A stretch of 64,000 bases of DNA. Source: an uncultured Hyphomicrobiales bacterium (lineage in GTDB: Bacteria > Pseudomonadota > Alphaproteobacteria > Rhizobiales > Beijerinckiaceae). Both the position numbers and the translations under genes were made by a program. Position 1 is the stretch's first letter. The number at the start of each line of letters is the position of its first letter. Location: positions 35,502-99,501 of the forward strand of contig CAINED010000090.1 in NCBI GenBank assembly GCA_903847605.1, written 5' to 3'. Below are positions 44,362 to 52,773 of this stretch, piece after piece. The notes beneath the pieces were generated by a model that worked only from the letters and a program-made list of their open reading frames with translations, had not been told where the DNA came from and searched no databases.

Positions 44362-45066
44362 ATGCCTGAAGTCATCTTTACTGGACCGGCAGGACGCCTC
44401 GAAGGCCGCTTTCATCAGGCCAAGCAGAAGGGCGCGCCGATCGCTGTCATTTTGCATCCGCACCCGCAGTTTGGCGGCACGATGAACAATCAGGTCGTCT
44501 ATAATCTCTACTACGCCTTCGCCGAGCGCGGCTTTTCGGTCCTGCGCTTCAATTTCCGCGGCGTCGGGCGCTCTCAGGGCTCGTTCGACCACGGCCAGGG
44601 CGAATTGTCGGACGCCGCCTCGGCGCTCGACTGGGCGCAGTCGATCAATCCCGAGGCCCGCGCCTGCTGGATCGCCGGCTTCTCCTTCGGCTCGTGGATC
44701 GGCATGCAGCTTTTGATGCGCCGCCCGGAAATCGAAGGCTTTATTTCCATCGCGCCGCCGGCCAACCGCTTCGACTTTTCGTTTCTCGCGCCCTGCCCGT
44801 CCTCGGGCCTCTTCGTGCACGGCGATCAGGATCGCGTCGCCCCTCTGAAGGAAGTCATGGCTCTCATCGAGAAGCTCAAGACGCAGAAGGGCATATTGAT
44901 CGAGCACGCCGTGGTGCCAGGCGCGAACCACTTTTTCGAAAACTGCGTCGATCCGTTGATCGAGGAAGTCGGCGCCTATCTCGACAAGCGCCTCGACAAT
45001 CCGCCCAAGCGTGCTACGCCGACCCGCAGCGTGCGCGGACCGATGCCGAGAATTACTTCGGGGTGA
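44362..45066 (+). CDS. Alpha/beta hydrolase
   Basis: 234-aa serine hydrolase-like protein. Block VILHPHPQFGGTMNNQVVYNL with HPHP near the oxyanion region, then FNFRGVGRSQGSFDHGQGE, nucleophile elbow GFSFGSWIG (Ser about residue 113), VHGDQDRVAP for the acid and PGANHFFENC for the His. Members of this short family are widespread in alphaproteobacteria with unknown substrates. It is divergent from the suf operon and may share its iron-controlled region. Confidence 0.88.
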   Translation: MPEVIFTGPAGRLEGRFHQAKQKGAPIAVILHPHPQFGGTMNNQVVYNLYYAFAERGFSVLRFNFRGVGRSQGSFDHGQGELSDAASALDWAQSINPEARACWIAGFSFGSWIGMQLLMRRPEIEGFISIAPPANRFDFSFLAPCPSSGLFVHGDQDRVAPLKEVMALIEKLKTQKGILIEHAVVPGANHFFENCVDPLIEEVGAYLDKRLDNPPKRATPTRSVRGPMPRITSG

Positions 45067-45178
45067 GACGCGAGAGGCTCTCGCCGTATCACGGGGGCAA
45101 ACGCGCCCGCCGCCCAAGCCCGCAGACGTGGCACAAACGTCTCGGGGAAGGCTTTAATGATAAACAATACTCGAGTCC

Positions 45179-45949
45179 CTACGGCCTGACGCCCGGCGTT
45201 TCCATCGGCATGCCCGCGGCGCGGGACATCAGGTAGAGTTCGAGCGCGATGAATTCATCGGAACCAAAGCCGAAAGGTTCGGCGCGTACGCCCGCCATGC
45301 AATTGCGAAGACGGCGCTGAAGCGAGCCCATGCCCTGCCACTCGAGCCGGTAGATGGGATAGCCGTTGGGATGCGCCTGCGGGATCGGCGCGGACCCAAG
45401 GCGCTTGCCCCAATTGTCGTCATGGCATTGCGCGCAGGAAAAATTGAGCTGACCAAACCTCTGGCGCCATAATGTTTCGCCTTGATTGCGGAACGGATCG
45501 AGACGAGCGTCGTCGGGCGGAGAAACCGGCATGCCCCGCGATTGCAGGGCCACATAGGTCGTTAGCGCCAGAAGTTCGCGGCTTTCGAAGCGCAGTGGTG
45601 ACGCCTTCTGGTTATCAGAGCGGCACAGGTTTATGCGCCCTTGCAAGTCGACAGGCATTGATGTGCTTTGGTGGATGGCGGGATAGCGGGCCGCCACGCC
45701 CTTCATCGATTTATCGGCAGGACCGTGACATGAAGCGCAGGACTTGCCCTCATTACCGGCTGGCGCATTCCAGAGCGTTTCGCCTTCCAGCGCTGCCAGC
45801 ATGCCGGGGTTGGAGGTATCGTCCTTCTGCATGGCCTGCGTCGACGGGCTCATGAATTCGGCCCCTGATCGACGCTCCCCCGGCGCAATCTGTGCAATCG
45901 CCGTCACCGCGACCGTCGTCGTGAAAGCAATCAGCGCAGTGCGGATCAT
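45179..45949 (-). CDS. soxA: Sulfur oxidation c-type cytochrome SoxA
   Basis: 256-aa diheme SoxA, the catalytic subunit of SoxAX that joins thiosulfate sulfane to the SoxY cysteine arm. Signal peptide ending IAQ (about residue 20), heme sites CASCH (71-75) and CAQCH (172-176), and the active-site Cys217 in RRLRNCMAGVRAE. Its ATG overlaps the soxZ stop as ATGA. It is the last gene of the unit. No soxB follows. Confidence 0.94.
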   Translation of the reverse strand: MIRTALIAFTTTVAVTAIAQIAPGERRSGAEFMSPSTQAMQKDDTSNPGMLAALEGETLWNAPAGNEGKSCASCHGPADKSMKGVAARYPAIHQSTSMPVDLQGRINLCRSDNQKASPLRFESRELLALTTYVALQSRGMPVSPPDDARLDPFRNQGETLWRQRFGQLNFSCAQCHDDNWGKRLGSAPIPQAHPNGYPIYRLEWQGMGSLQRRLRNCMAGVRAEPFGFGSDEFIALELYLMSRAAGMPMETPGVRP

Positions 45950-46266
45950 TCCACGACAAGCTTTCGCTTTTCCTCGGTGATCTCGCCGCGATCGTCCTTC
46001 CAGCGAAACGTCACTTCGCCACTGCGCTCAGCCAGCAGGGTGAAGGTGAGGAATGGATTGGCCGACATGGCCGGATATAGATCGGCAGCAAAAATTCTCT
46101 CGCCGTCGATCTCGCATTCGAACCGGTTGATGATGTCGCGCGGGATAAGCTTGCCCTGGTTGTCAGGCCGGAAGCCCGTTTCCATGGGATGAGAGACCAA
46201 TGTCTTGATCTCGATGATCTGACCTTTCGCCGCCTTTGCAGGGATGTTGATGAGAGCGCGCGCCAT
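45946..46266 (-). CDS. soxZ: Sulfur carrier subunit SoxZ
   Basis: 106-aa SoxZ, structural partner of SoxY. It carries IEIKTLVSHPMETGFRPDNQGKLIPRDIINRFECEIDG and VTFRWKDDRGEITEEKRKLVV. The start ATG overlaps the soxY stop (TGATG). SoxZ has no signal and is exported with SoxY through Tat. Confidence 0.95.
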   Translation of the reverse strand: MARALINIPAKAAKGQIIEIKTLVSHPMETGFRPDNQGKLIPRDIINRFECEIDGERIFAADLYPAMSANPFLTFTLLAERSGEVTFRWKDDRGEITEEKRKLVVE

Positions 46267-46733
46267 CAGCCAAAATCCTCCGAGCAAGCGGGCAAGGTCA
46301 CGACCACCTCAATGGCATCAGTATAAAGAGAACCATCGCTCATGCGCGCGATCGCAACGACCTTCTGTGAATCGCCGAGGCGGATACGCGTAGCAGCAAA
46401 GGCGCGGCCGGATTTCGAGCTAAAATGAAATATGGCCACGTTGGGCAATGGATTGCGTTCGTTGAAGATGGCGATTTCCTTGACATGATCGGCGGCGGTC
46501 ATCGGGCTTTCGCAGGTCACTGTCGTCGGAACGGCGCTGCCGCTTTCAAGCAGGACCGGTATGTCAATCTTCACGCGGCCCGGCATTGGCGAGATACCCC
46601 CGGTATATTCGCGGATCGCCTTCTCCATGGCCTCGGGCGTCGCGTTGGACGGAGAAGCAGCAAGCGCCGCTGCGGCCCCCGCTCCCAGAGCAAGAAATTC
46701 GCGCCGCGTGGGTATGCCGAACAAGCCGTTCAT
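46266..46733 (-). CDS. soxY: Sulfur carrier subunit SoxY, atypical C-terminus
   Basis: 155-aa SoxY with a Tat signal (TRREFLALGAGAAAAL). Middle region VLLESGSAVPTTVTCESPM and VKEIAIFNERNPLPNVAIFHF is typical. True SoxY ends in a GGCGG-type swinging arm; here the tail reads VTLPAC150SEDFG, with the Cys kept but the flanking glycines missing and four residues after it. Whether it carries sulfur in the same way is open. Its ATG overlaps the soxX stop as ATGA. Confidence 0.9.
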   Translation of the reverse strand: MNGLFGIPTRREFLALGAGAAAALAASPSNATPEAMEKAIREYTGGISPMPGRVKIDIPVLLESGSAVPTTVTCESPMTAADHVKEIAIFNERNPLPNVAIFHFSSKSGRAFAATRIRLGDSQKVVAIARMSDGSLYTDAIEVVVTLPACSEDFG

Positions 46734-47188
46734 TTTTGCACGCCTCCTGCATCCGCTTCGCTCAGGCTCGCAAGCATGGCGATCACATCTTCTATATCTT
46801 GCGCGCTCAGGATCGTCTTGCCTCGCCAGTTCGTTCCAACCCGGTGCAGTCCGTCGGCCCTGTAGTAGGACGGCATTATGCTCTGCGGATTGATCTTCAG
46901 GCTATCCACAAGCCGCAAGCGCAACTGCCCACTGTCCAGCCGTGATCCCACCCCGGAAAGATCAGGCGCGAGATTGCCCTGAAACTTTTGCTCGGCGAAC
47001 GGACCCGTATGGCATAACAGACAAAGCCCTTTTTGCCGATCGACGACGATCGCCCGCCCGCGGACGGCATCGCCCGGCTGCGATGTCAAAGGGGCAGAAA
47101 TCCTGTCGCCGTCGACAATAAATTCCTGCGCCATTGAAGGCACAGATATAGCCATCGCTGCAGCAATCAAGGCCGCATTCCTAAGCAT
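46730..47188 (-). CDS. soxX: Sulfur oxidation cytochrome SoxX
   Basis: 152-aa monoheme SoxX. Signal peptide ending SMAQ (about residue 21), heme motif CLLCH (56-60), and the distal Met105 in NPQSIMPSYYRADGLHRV. ATG 47188 overlaps the end of the flavoprotein gene by 8 nt. Accepts electrons from SoxA-bound oxidation and passes them to other cytochromes. Confidence 0.95.
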   Translation of the reverse strand: MLRNAALIAAAMAISVPSMAQEFIVDGDRISAPLTSQPGDAVRGRAIVVDRQKGLCLLCHTGPFAEQKFQGNLAPDLSGVGSRLDSGQLRLRLVDSLKINPQSIMPSYYRADGLHRVGTNWRGKTILSAQDIEDVIAMLASLSEADAGGVQK

Positions 47189-48452
47189 TGCCGAACGCAT
47201 AGGCCGTGATCGTCGTAAACCATGCATCGGCATAGGCTGCTTCCTGCGCACGGAAGGCTGCGGACGCATTGACCGGACTTGCGCCGCCGGAGTTCGGCAC
47301 GTCGGCGAGAATTCCGTTGGCGGGCTGATAGACGCCTGCGACGGAAATTCCGTAATCGGGCGCAACAATGCTGTAGCAGGTATTGATCAGCTTCGGCGAC
47401 GGCGACGTCTCTCCGCCCAGCAGCGCCACGACGGCCGCCGCACAATGCTTCGCCTGCGCATTCGCCGCGAATGCAGATTTCGGCATTGCGCCTGCGATCG
47501 AAGCATCTCCGATAACGTGAACACTGGGCTTCAGTTGCGATTCGAGGGTGACAGGATTGATCGGGCACCACCCGCTTCTGTCGGCAACGCCAGCCGCTGC
47601 GGCAATCGCCCCGGCGCGTTGCGGCGGGATGACATTGACGACAGCGCCCTTGTGCCGGGCAAACTCGGTCACGACTGTCATTTCGGCCGGGATGACTTCC
47701 GTCGTCTTCCCGCCGGAAGCCAGCGGCACATATTCAAGTATGCCGTCGTACATTTCTTTCCAGGCATTCTGGAACAGGCGCTGTTTGGAGAAGGTGTCCT
47801 TCGCATCCAGCACGATCAGCTTCGACTTCGGCTTACTTGTCTTGAGATAATGGGCAATGAGGCTTGCCCGCTCGTATGGCCCCGGCGGACAACGATAGGG
47901 ATTGGCGGGGATGGACATGATGACGGTGCCGCCATCATCCATCGCCTCGAGTTGCCGGCGCAGGCGCAGCGTCTGCGTGCCAGCCTTCCAGGCATGTGGC
48001 ATGATTTCTTGCGCCGCTTCGGAGTATCCCGGCAGGGCATCGAAGCGAATGTCTATGCCCGGCGCGAGGACAAGCCTGTCATAGGCGAGCGTTTTGCCGT
48101 CCGCGAGTCCAACATTTTTCCTGTCAGTGTCGACGGTTGTTGCGCGGCCGATGACGATGTCGATCCCACTCTTGCGTAGGCCTTCGTAGCCAAAGGTCTG
48201 CAGGCCTATGTCGCGCGAACCATGAATGACGAGATTGCTGAATGGACAGGCGACATAACGCGCATCTGCCTCAATGAGCGTGACGGCCATGCCGCCCGCG
48301 TGTAAGGCGCGCGCGCAACTCGCGCCGCCGAACCCACCGCCAATCACGATTACGCGCGGCTTCGTCTGCGCGAGGACCGCAGGAGCGAACAGCGTCGTCG
48401 TACTGGCCGCGATGCCCGCGATCGCCTTGCGTCTGTTGATGGAAACCGTCAT
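47181..48452 (-). CDS. fccB: Flavocytochrome c sulfide dehydrogenase flavoprotein (FccB/SoxF)
   Basis: 423-aa periplasmic FAD enzyme of the FCSD family. Signal region RRKAIAGIAASTTTLFAPAVLAQ, dinucleotide-binding VIVIGGGFGGASCARAL (35-50), and the redox-active Cys pair Cys188 (PYRCPPGPYERA) and Cys359 (NTCYSIVAP). GWCPINP is also conserved. The small cytochrome gene upstream overlaps it as ATGA and is the likely electron acceptor. It oxidises sulfide or sulfane sulfur in relatives. Confidence 0.93.
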   Translation of the reverse strand: MTVSINRRKAIAGIAASTTTLFAPAVLAQTKPRVIVIGGGFGGASCARALHAGGMAVTLIEADARYVACPFSNLVIHGSRDIGLQTFGYEGLRKSGIDIVIGRATTVDTDRKNVGLADGKTLAYDRLVLAPGIDIRFDALPGYSEAAQEIMPHAWKAGTQTLRLRRQLEAMDDGGTVIMSIPANPYRCPPGPYERASLIAHYLKTSKPKSKLIVLDAKDTFSKQRLFQNAWKEMYDGILEYVPLASGGKTTEVIPAEMTVVTEFARHKGAVVNVIPPQRAGAIAAAAGVADRSGWCPINPVTLESQLKPSVHVIGDASIAGAMPKSAFAANAQAKHCAAAVVALLGGETSPSPKLINTCYSIVAPDYGISVAGVYQPANGILADVPNSGGASPVNASAAFRAQEAAYADAWFTTITAYAFGNA

Positions 48453-48733
48453 GGCCGGTGCTCACGTGCGGCAAGCCATTTCGCGATAGCCTCGGTCTCC
48501 GGTTCGGAGAACCCCTTTGCAATCCGGTCCATGACCGTGGCTTCGCGTGCGCCTTTGCGGAAATCCGCCATCGCAATGGCGATCTGGTCCGACTTCAATT
48601 GCGAAAGCGCCGGCAAGGCTGTGCCGGGTACGCCATGGCATCCACCGCATGATTCTGCGCCGGGCGGGGCCACCTGTGCAGATGCCAGAAATGGCAGAAG
48701 GCAAAAAACGGCAGCCGTGAGAAATCTGGTCAT
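48449..48733 (-). CDS. Small class I c-type cytochrome
   Basis: 94-aa monoheme cytochrome c. Signal peptide ending ASAQ (about residue 20) and one heme site CGGCH (29-33). The axial Met is not certain. It lies between the molybdenum hydroxylase large subunit (51 bp upstream) and fccB (4-nt overlap). It could be the FccA partner of the flavoprotein or the electron acceptor of the hydroxylase, which in periplasmic relatives uses a cytochrome subunit. Confidence 0.85.
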   Translation of the reverse strand: MTRFLTAAVFCLLPFLASAQVAPPGAESCGGCHGVPGTALPALSQLKSDQIAIAMADFRKGAREATVMDRIAKGFSEPETEAIAKWLAAREHRP

Positions 48734-48784
48734 TCCTGTCTCCGGCGCGGAGCGGCGGCCCACAGGCCGCCGCATCACAATAGC

Positions 48785-50953
48785 TTATGCGCGAAGATCT
48801 TCCTGCTTGATCGGCACTTTGCGCAACCGTTTGCCGGTGGCGGCAAAGATGGCGTTCAGCACCGCGGGCGCAGCGACGAAGATCGTGGGTTCGCCAACGC
48901 CGCCCCAGAAGCCGCCGGTGGGCGTGATGATGCTTTCGACCGCCGGCATCTCCGCCATGCGCAGGATCTGGTAGGAGTCGAGGTTCTCCTCCTGAACCTT
49001 GCCGCCCTTCACGGTGATCTCGTGGAGCAGCAACGGCCCAAGCCCGTAGGCGAAAGAACCCTCGATCTGTCCTTCGATCTGGCGCGGATTGACCGCATGA
49101 CCGCAGTCAGTCGCGGCCACGATGCGATGAACCTTCAGGTTGCCGTCCTTCGAAACGGAAACCTCGGCGCAGGCCGCGACATAGCTGCCGTAACCCATAT
49201 GCTGCGCAAGTCCCCGGAAGACGCCGGCAGGCGCTGGCTTGCCCCAGCCGACTTTCTCCGCGACGGCGTTGAGCACGCCCAGATGCTTCGGCGAGTTCTT
49301 CATCATGCGGCGGCGGAACTCGAGCGGATCAACCCCTGCAGCACTTGCCATCTCATCCACGAAACATTCGAGATAGATCGCATTCTGATTGTTGTTGACC
49401 CCACGCCAGAAGCCCGGCCGCAGCGGCGGATTGCGCATGGCGTGATCGATCCGAAGATTCGGAATCTGATAACCGAATGCGCCTTCCGCACCGCCCGGGT
49501 TGAGGCCCTGGAACACGAACATGTCGCGTCCGTTGTTCATCGCCTCCGGCCGGATCGTGGCGAGGATCGACTGACCGGCAATGCGCATCTTCAACCCGAC
49601 GACATTGCCATCCTTGTCGAGCGCGCCGACAAGCTTGCACTTCGATGTCGGGTGATAGCACCCGTGCAGCATGTCTTCCTCACGCGACCAGATCAGCTTC
49701 ACGGGCGTGCCGGGCATTTCCTTCGCGATAAGCACGGCCTGACGAACATAATCCTGGCTCGTCGCGCGACGACCGAAACCGCCGCCGAGGTCGACGCGAT
49801 GGACGTCGCACTTGTCGAGCGGCAGGCCGGCGGCATTGGAGGCTGTCGCAAGCGCGGCTTCGGCATTCTGCGTCGAGGTCCAGACTTCGCATTTGTCGGA
49901 CGTCCACAAAGCCGTCGCGTTCATCGGCTCTAACGTGACATGATGCTGATAGGGGAATGTATAGACCGCTTCCACGGTCTTGACCGCGCCCTTGATGGCC
50001 TCGTCCACATTGCCGGCCTGGTTGCCGACCGAAGCTTCCGGCGCATCCAGCGCTTCGGTGAGCCACTTGTCGATCGATGCGCTGTCGACGCTCGCGCTGT
50101 TGCCAGCGTCGTATTCGATTTTGACTTTCTCAAGCGCTGTTTTTGCGCGCCACCACGTGTCGGCGATCACCGCAACGGCATTCTTGTCGATGGCGACGAC
50201 CTTCTTTACGCCCGGCATCTTCTGCGCTTCGGTGGCGTCGAAGCTCTTCATCGTGCCGCCCCAGATCGGACAGTCGCGAATGGCCGCATTCAGCATGCCC
50301 GCAGCCTTGTAGTCCATGCTGTAGGCTTGCGAGCCGTTGACTTTGCCGGCTTGATGAAGCCGCTTCAGTGGCTTGCCGGCGATGGTCCATGACTTCGGAT
50401 CCTTCACCACGGGATTTTCAGGCGGCGCGATCTTCGCTGCGGCTGCGGCGACCTTGCCAAAGCTGGTCGAACGGTTCGAAGCCTTGTGGCTTATGACGCC
50501 CTTCTCCACAGTCACTTCGGCGGCCGGGACTTTCCATTCGTTAGCTGCTGCCTGCACGAGCATCGCGCGGGCCGCAGCGCCCCCCTTGCGCATGTATTCC
50601 ACGGAGGCGCGGATACCGCGGCTGCCAGCCGTACCCATGTCGTTCCACACACGTTTGCGTGCGAGATTCTGGCCGGGCGACGGATATTCGGTGGTGACTT
50701 TGGACCAGTCGGCGTCGAGTTCGTCGGCGACGAGCTGCGCGAGACCGGTAAGTGTGCCTTGCCCCATTTCCTGGCGGCCGATGCGAATTACCACTGTGTC
50801 GTCGGGCTTTATGACGACCCAAGCATTTACCTCAGGCGTTGCTGCCTGCGCGGCGGCGTCACCAGCGAAGGGAACATGGAAACCAAGCGTCAACCCTGCG
50901 GTCGCCGAAGCGCCAACAAGAAAGTTGCGACGGGAGACATCGATTGCGTTCAT
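48785..50953 (-). CDS. Molybdenum hydroxylase large subunit (IorB/aldehyde oxidase type), Tat-exported
   Basis: 722-aa molybdopterin subunit of the xanthine dehydrogenase family, closest in form to isoquinoline 1-oxidoreductase IorB. The Tat signal SRRNFLVGASATAGL and its order, with molybdopterin domains directly after it, are those of periplasmic members. Motifs: IGRQEMGQGTLTGLAQL, GGGFGRRATSQDYVRQAV, the pterin block WRGVNNNQNAIYLECFVDE, and the active-site Glu in GVGEPTIFVAAPAVLNAIF. There is no separate FAD subunit, so electrons go to a cytochrome or quinone. Pairs with the 2Fe-2S protein just upstream. Confidence 0.92.
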   Translation of the reverse strand: MNAIDVSRRNFLVGASATAGLTLGFHVPFAGDAAAQAATPEVNAWVVIKPDDTVVIRIGRQEMGQGTLTGLAQLVADELDADWSKVTTEYPSPGQNLARKRVWNDMGTAGSRGIRASVEYMRKGGAAARAMLVQAAANEWKVPAAEVTVEKGVISHKASNRSTSFGKVAAAAAKIAPPENPVVKDPKSWTIAGKPLKRLHQAGKVNGSQAYSMDYKAAGMLNAAIRDCPIWGGTMKSFDATEAQKMPGVKKVVAIDKNAVAVIADTWWRAKTALEKVKIEYDAGNSASVDSASIDKWLTEALDAPEASVGNQAGNVDEAIKGAVKTVEAVYTFPYQHHVTLEPMNATALWTSDKCEVWTSTQNAEAALATASNAAGLPLDKCDVHRVDLGGGFGRRATSQDYVRQAVLIAKEMPGTPVKLIWSREEDMLHGCYHPTSKCKLVGALDKDGNVVGLKMRIAGQSILATIRPEAMNNGRDMFVFQGLNPGGAEGAFGYQIPNLRIDHAMRNPPLRPGFWRGVNNNQNAIYLECFVDEMASAAGVDPLEFRRRMMKNSPKHLGVLNAVAEKVGWGKPAPAGVFRGLAQHMGYGSYVAACAEVSVSKDGNLKVHRIVAATDCGHAVNPRQIEGQIEGSFAYGLGPLLLHEITVKGGKVQEENLDSYQILRMAEMPAVESIITPTGGFWGGVGEPTIFVAAPAVLNAIFAATGKRLRKVPIKQEDLRA

Positions 50954-50967
50954 GTGCTCTGCCTCCC

Positions 50968-51423
50968 TCAGCCGGTAACGCCAGCCGCCTGCTTGATAGC
51001 AGCGCGGATGCGATTGTAGGTGCCGCAACGGCAGATATTCGTGATCTCGCGATCGATATCGGCGTCGGTGGGTTTGGGAATTTCCTTCAGCAGTGCAGCT
51101 GCCGACATGATCTGCCCGGACTGACAGTAACCGCATTGCGGCACATCGTGATCGAGCCATGCCTTCTGCAGCGGGTTGGAACTGTCAGGCGACAACCCCT
51201 CTATCGTAACGATTTTCTGAGTTTCCGTTATGGAGCTGAGCGGCAGCGAGCAGGACCGCATTGCCGCGCCATCGACGTGGACCGTGCATGCGCCGCATTG
51301 AGCGACACCGCATCCGTATTTTGTGCCAGTCAATCCGACCTGCTCACGGATCACCCAGAGCAATGGTGTATCCGGCTCCACGTCGACGTCCACGACGCGA
51401 CCGTTGATGTTCAGTTTCGCCAT
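50968..51423 (-). CDS. 2Fe-2S subunit of molybdenum hydroxylase (IorA type)
   Basis: 151-aa protein with two [2Fe-2S] sites. Plant-type site [16 protein letters not shown] plus CS, then the second site [10 protein letters not shown] and [14 protein letters not shown]. It transfers electrons from the molybdenum centre. ATG 51423 follows GGAGGAGG and is the first gene of the operon behind the 280-bp gap. It has no signal peptide and is presumably co-exported with the Tat-borne large subunit. Confidence 0.93.
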   Translation of the reverse strand: MAKLNINGRVVDVDVEPDTPLLWVIREQVGLTGTKYGCGVAQCGACTVHVDGAAMRSCSLPLSSITETQKIVTIEGLSPDSSNPLQKAWLDHDVPQCGYCQSGQIMSAAALLKEIPKPTDADIDREITNICRCGTYNRIRAAIKQAAGVTG

Positions 51424-51610
51424 AAGAATCCTCCTCCCCGACCCGCGCAGTGACAACGCCGCGGGCGCCCGGATGAGCTTTGCCTGCCCGGGCGGTTTGT
51501 TTTTAAGTTACTCCTTCAGCTTTGCAAGCGTTCTCACGTTTTCGTGAATCCGTTGTTGCCAAGCTTTGCCAGGAACTGGAGTGCACGAGCTCGGACACGC
51601 TGTCCCGAGG

Positions 51611-51648
51611 GCGTGCAATTGTGCAAAAATTCCTGCGCATTTGCACGC
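51611..51648. promoter_or_regulatory. Inverted repeat in the iorA-fcc-sox control region
   Basis: GCGTGCAA (51611-51618) and TTGCACGC (51641-51648) form a perfect 8-bp inverted repeat 22 nt apart, with a further GTGCAA at 51621-51626. It lies in the 280-bp gap (51424-51703) in front of the iorA-like gene. Candidate binding site of a regulator for the hydroxylase/sox unit. No clear -35/-10 pair was seen. Confidence 0.4.
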
Positions 51649-51703
51649 GAGACTGCTGCCCACTGCCATCGAGTTCGCGCATCGCTTCCGGCAAGGTGCC
51701 AGC

Positions 51704-52678
51704 CTAGAGTTTAATGTCGGCAATCTTGACCGCTTCCGCCCAGAGTTTGATGTCTTCCGCGATTGTCTTTGCAAACGCATTGGGCGTGTCGCCGACCGGA
51801 TCGACGCCGAGCCCTTCGAGTTTCGCGAGAATACCCTTGTCGCTCAGCGCGGCCTGAACCTCCTTGCTGATCAAATCGACAATTTCCGGTGGCGTTCCTG
51901 CGGTCGTGAACAGTCCGTTCCACGTCACGGTCTTGAAGCCCGGGAACAGCGCCTCGGCAACTGTGGGCACGTTCGGAAGCAGTTTCGATCTCTTCTCGTC
52001 GGAAATGGCGAGGACGCGAATGGCGTTGCCGCCTGCATGGGGCAGAGCTTCCGACAGATTGCCGAAATACATGGGCACGTGACCGGCGACCAGATCGGCA
52101 ATCGCCGGGCCTCCACCGCGATATGGCACGTGGTCCATCTTGAGCCCAGCGCGCTGAAGGAAAAGAACCATGGAAAGGTGGCTGAGACTGCCCGTGCCGC
52201 CGGAAGCATAGGCCACGGTCCTGGGCTGCGCTTTCACATAGTCGACGAGTTCGCGCGCATTGGTGACCGGCAGTTTGGCGCTCACCATCAGCGCGAAAGG
52301 ATTCATGCCGACATTGCTGATTGGCGCCAGTTCCTTCACGGCATCGTAGGGGACGCTGGTCATCGCCGGAAAAATCGCGATCTGCGCGACTGCTGCCATG
52401 ATGAGCGTATAACCATCCGGAGATGCACGCGTCACGCCCTGCACCGCGAGCGAACCATTGGCGCCGGGCCTGTTCTCGACCGAAAATTGCTGATTGAAGC
52501 GATCCGATAGCCATTGCGCCATCAGTCGTGAGAGACCGTCTGTATTTCCACCTGCCGCAAAAGGCACCAGTATTTTTACAGGCCGGTTCGGCCAGGCTCC
52601 TTGTGCCGCAAGCGGCAAGGAATATCCGGCAAAGGGCATGCCTGCCAAAATTCCCAGAGCATTTCGGCGTGTGATCAT
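51704..52678 (-). CDS. Bug/TctC-type periplasmic solute-binding protein
   Basis: 324-aa binding protein. Signal peptide with RRNALGILAGM ending LAAQ (about residue 26). Family motifs are WPNRPVKILVPFAAGGNTD, VENRPGANGSLAVQGVTRASPDGYT and ASGGTGSLSHL. It ends the catabolic gene series, 95 bp behind the FAD monooxygenase. No TctAB genes are present. It may sense or bind the pathway substrate. Confidence 0.9.
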   Translation of the reverse strand: MITRRNALGILAGMPFAGYSLPLAAQGAWPNRPVKILVPFAAGGNTDGLSRLMAQWLSDRFNQQFSVENRPGANGSLAVQGVTRASPDGYTLIMAAVAQIAIFPAMTSVPYDAVKELAPISNVGMNPFALMVSAKLPVTNARELVDYVKAQPRTVAYASGGTGSLSHLSMVLFLQRAGLKMDHVPYRGGGPAIADLVAGHVPMYFGNLSEALPHAGGNAIRVLAISDEKRSKLLPNVPTVAEALFPGFKTVTWNGLFTTAGTPPEIVDLISKEVQAALSDKGILAKLEGLGVDPVGDTPNAFAKTIAEDIKLWAEAVKIADIKL

Positions 52679-52773
52679 CTCAAGCTCCTGATATCCGGCT
52701 TCGTCGGGCTAACGAAGCAACATGCGTACCAGCACGACTTGCCAGCAATACTTGCCAGCGCCACTTTCCAGCA

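Noticed and set aside
44218..45117. 299-aa minus-strand frame opposite the alpha/beta hydrolase
   Set aside because: It would cross the suf promoter and lie antisense to a clear hydrolase, without any motif.
45070..45142. Hairpins GCGAGA/TCTCGC (45070-45084) and AGACGT/ACGTCT (45124-45142) as terminators
   Set aside because: They lie between convergent genes but neither has a T-run on either strand, so they do not meet the terminator rule.
51508..51780. 90-aa minus-strand frame in the gap before the iorA-like gene
   Set aside because: It overlaps the Bug protein gene end in another frame, has no ribosome site and has a random Arg/Ser-rich composition.
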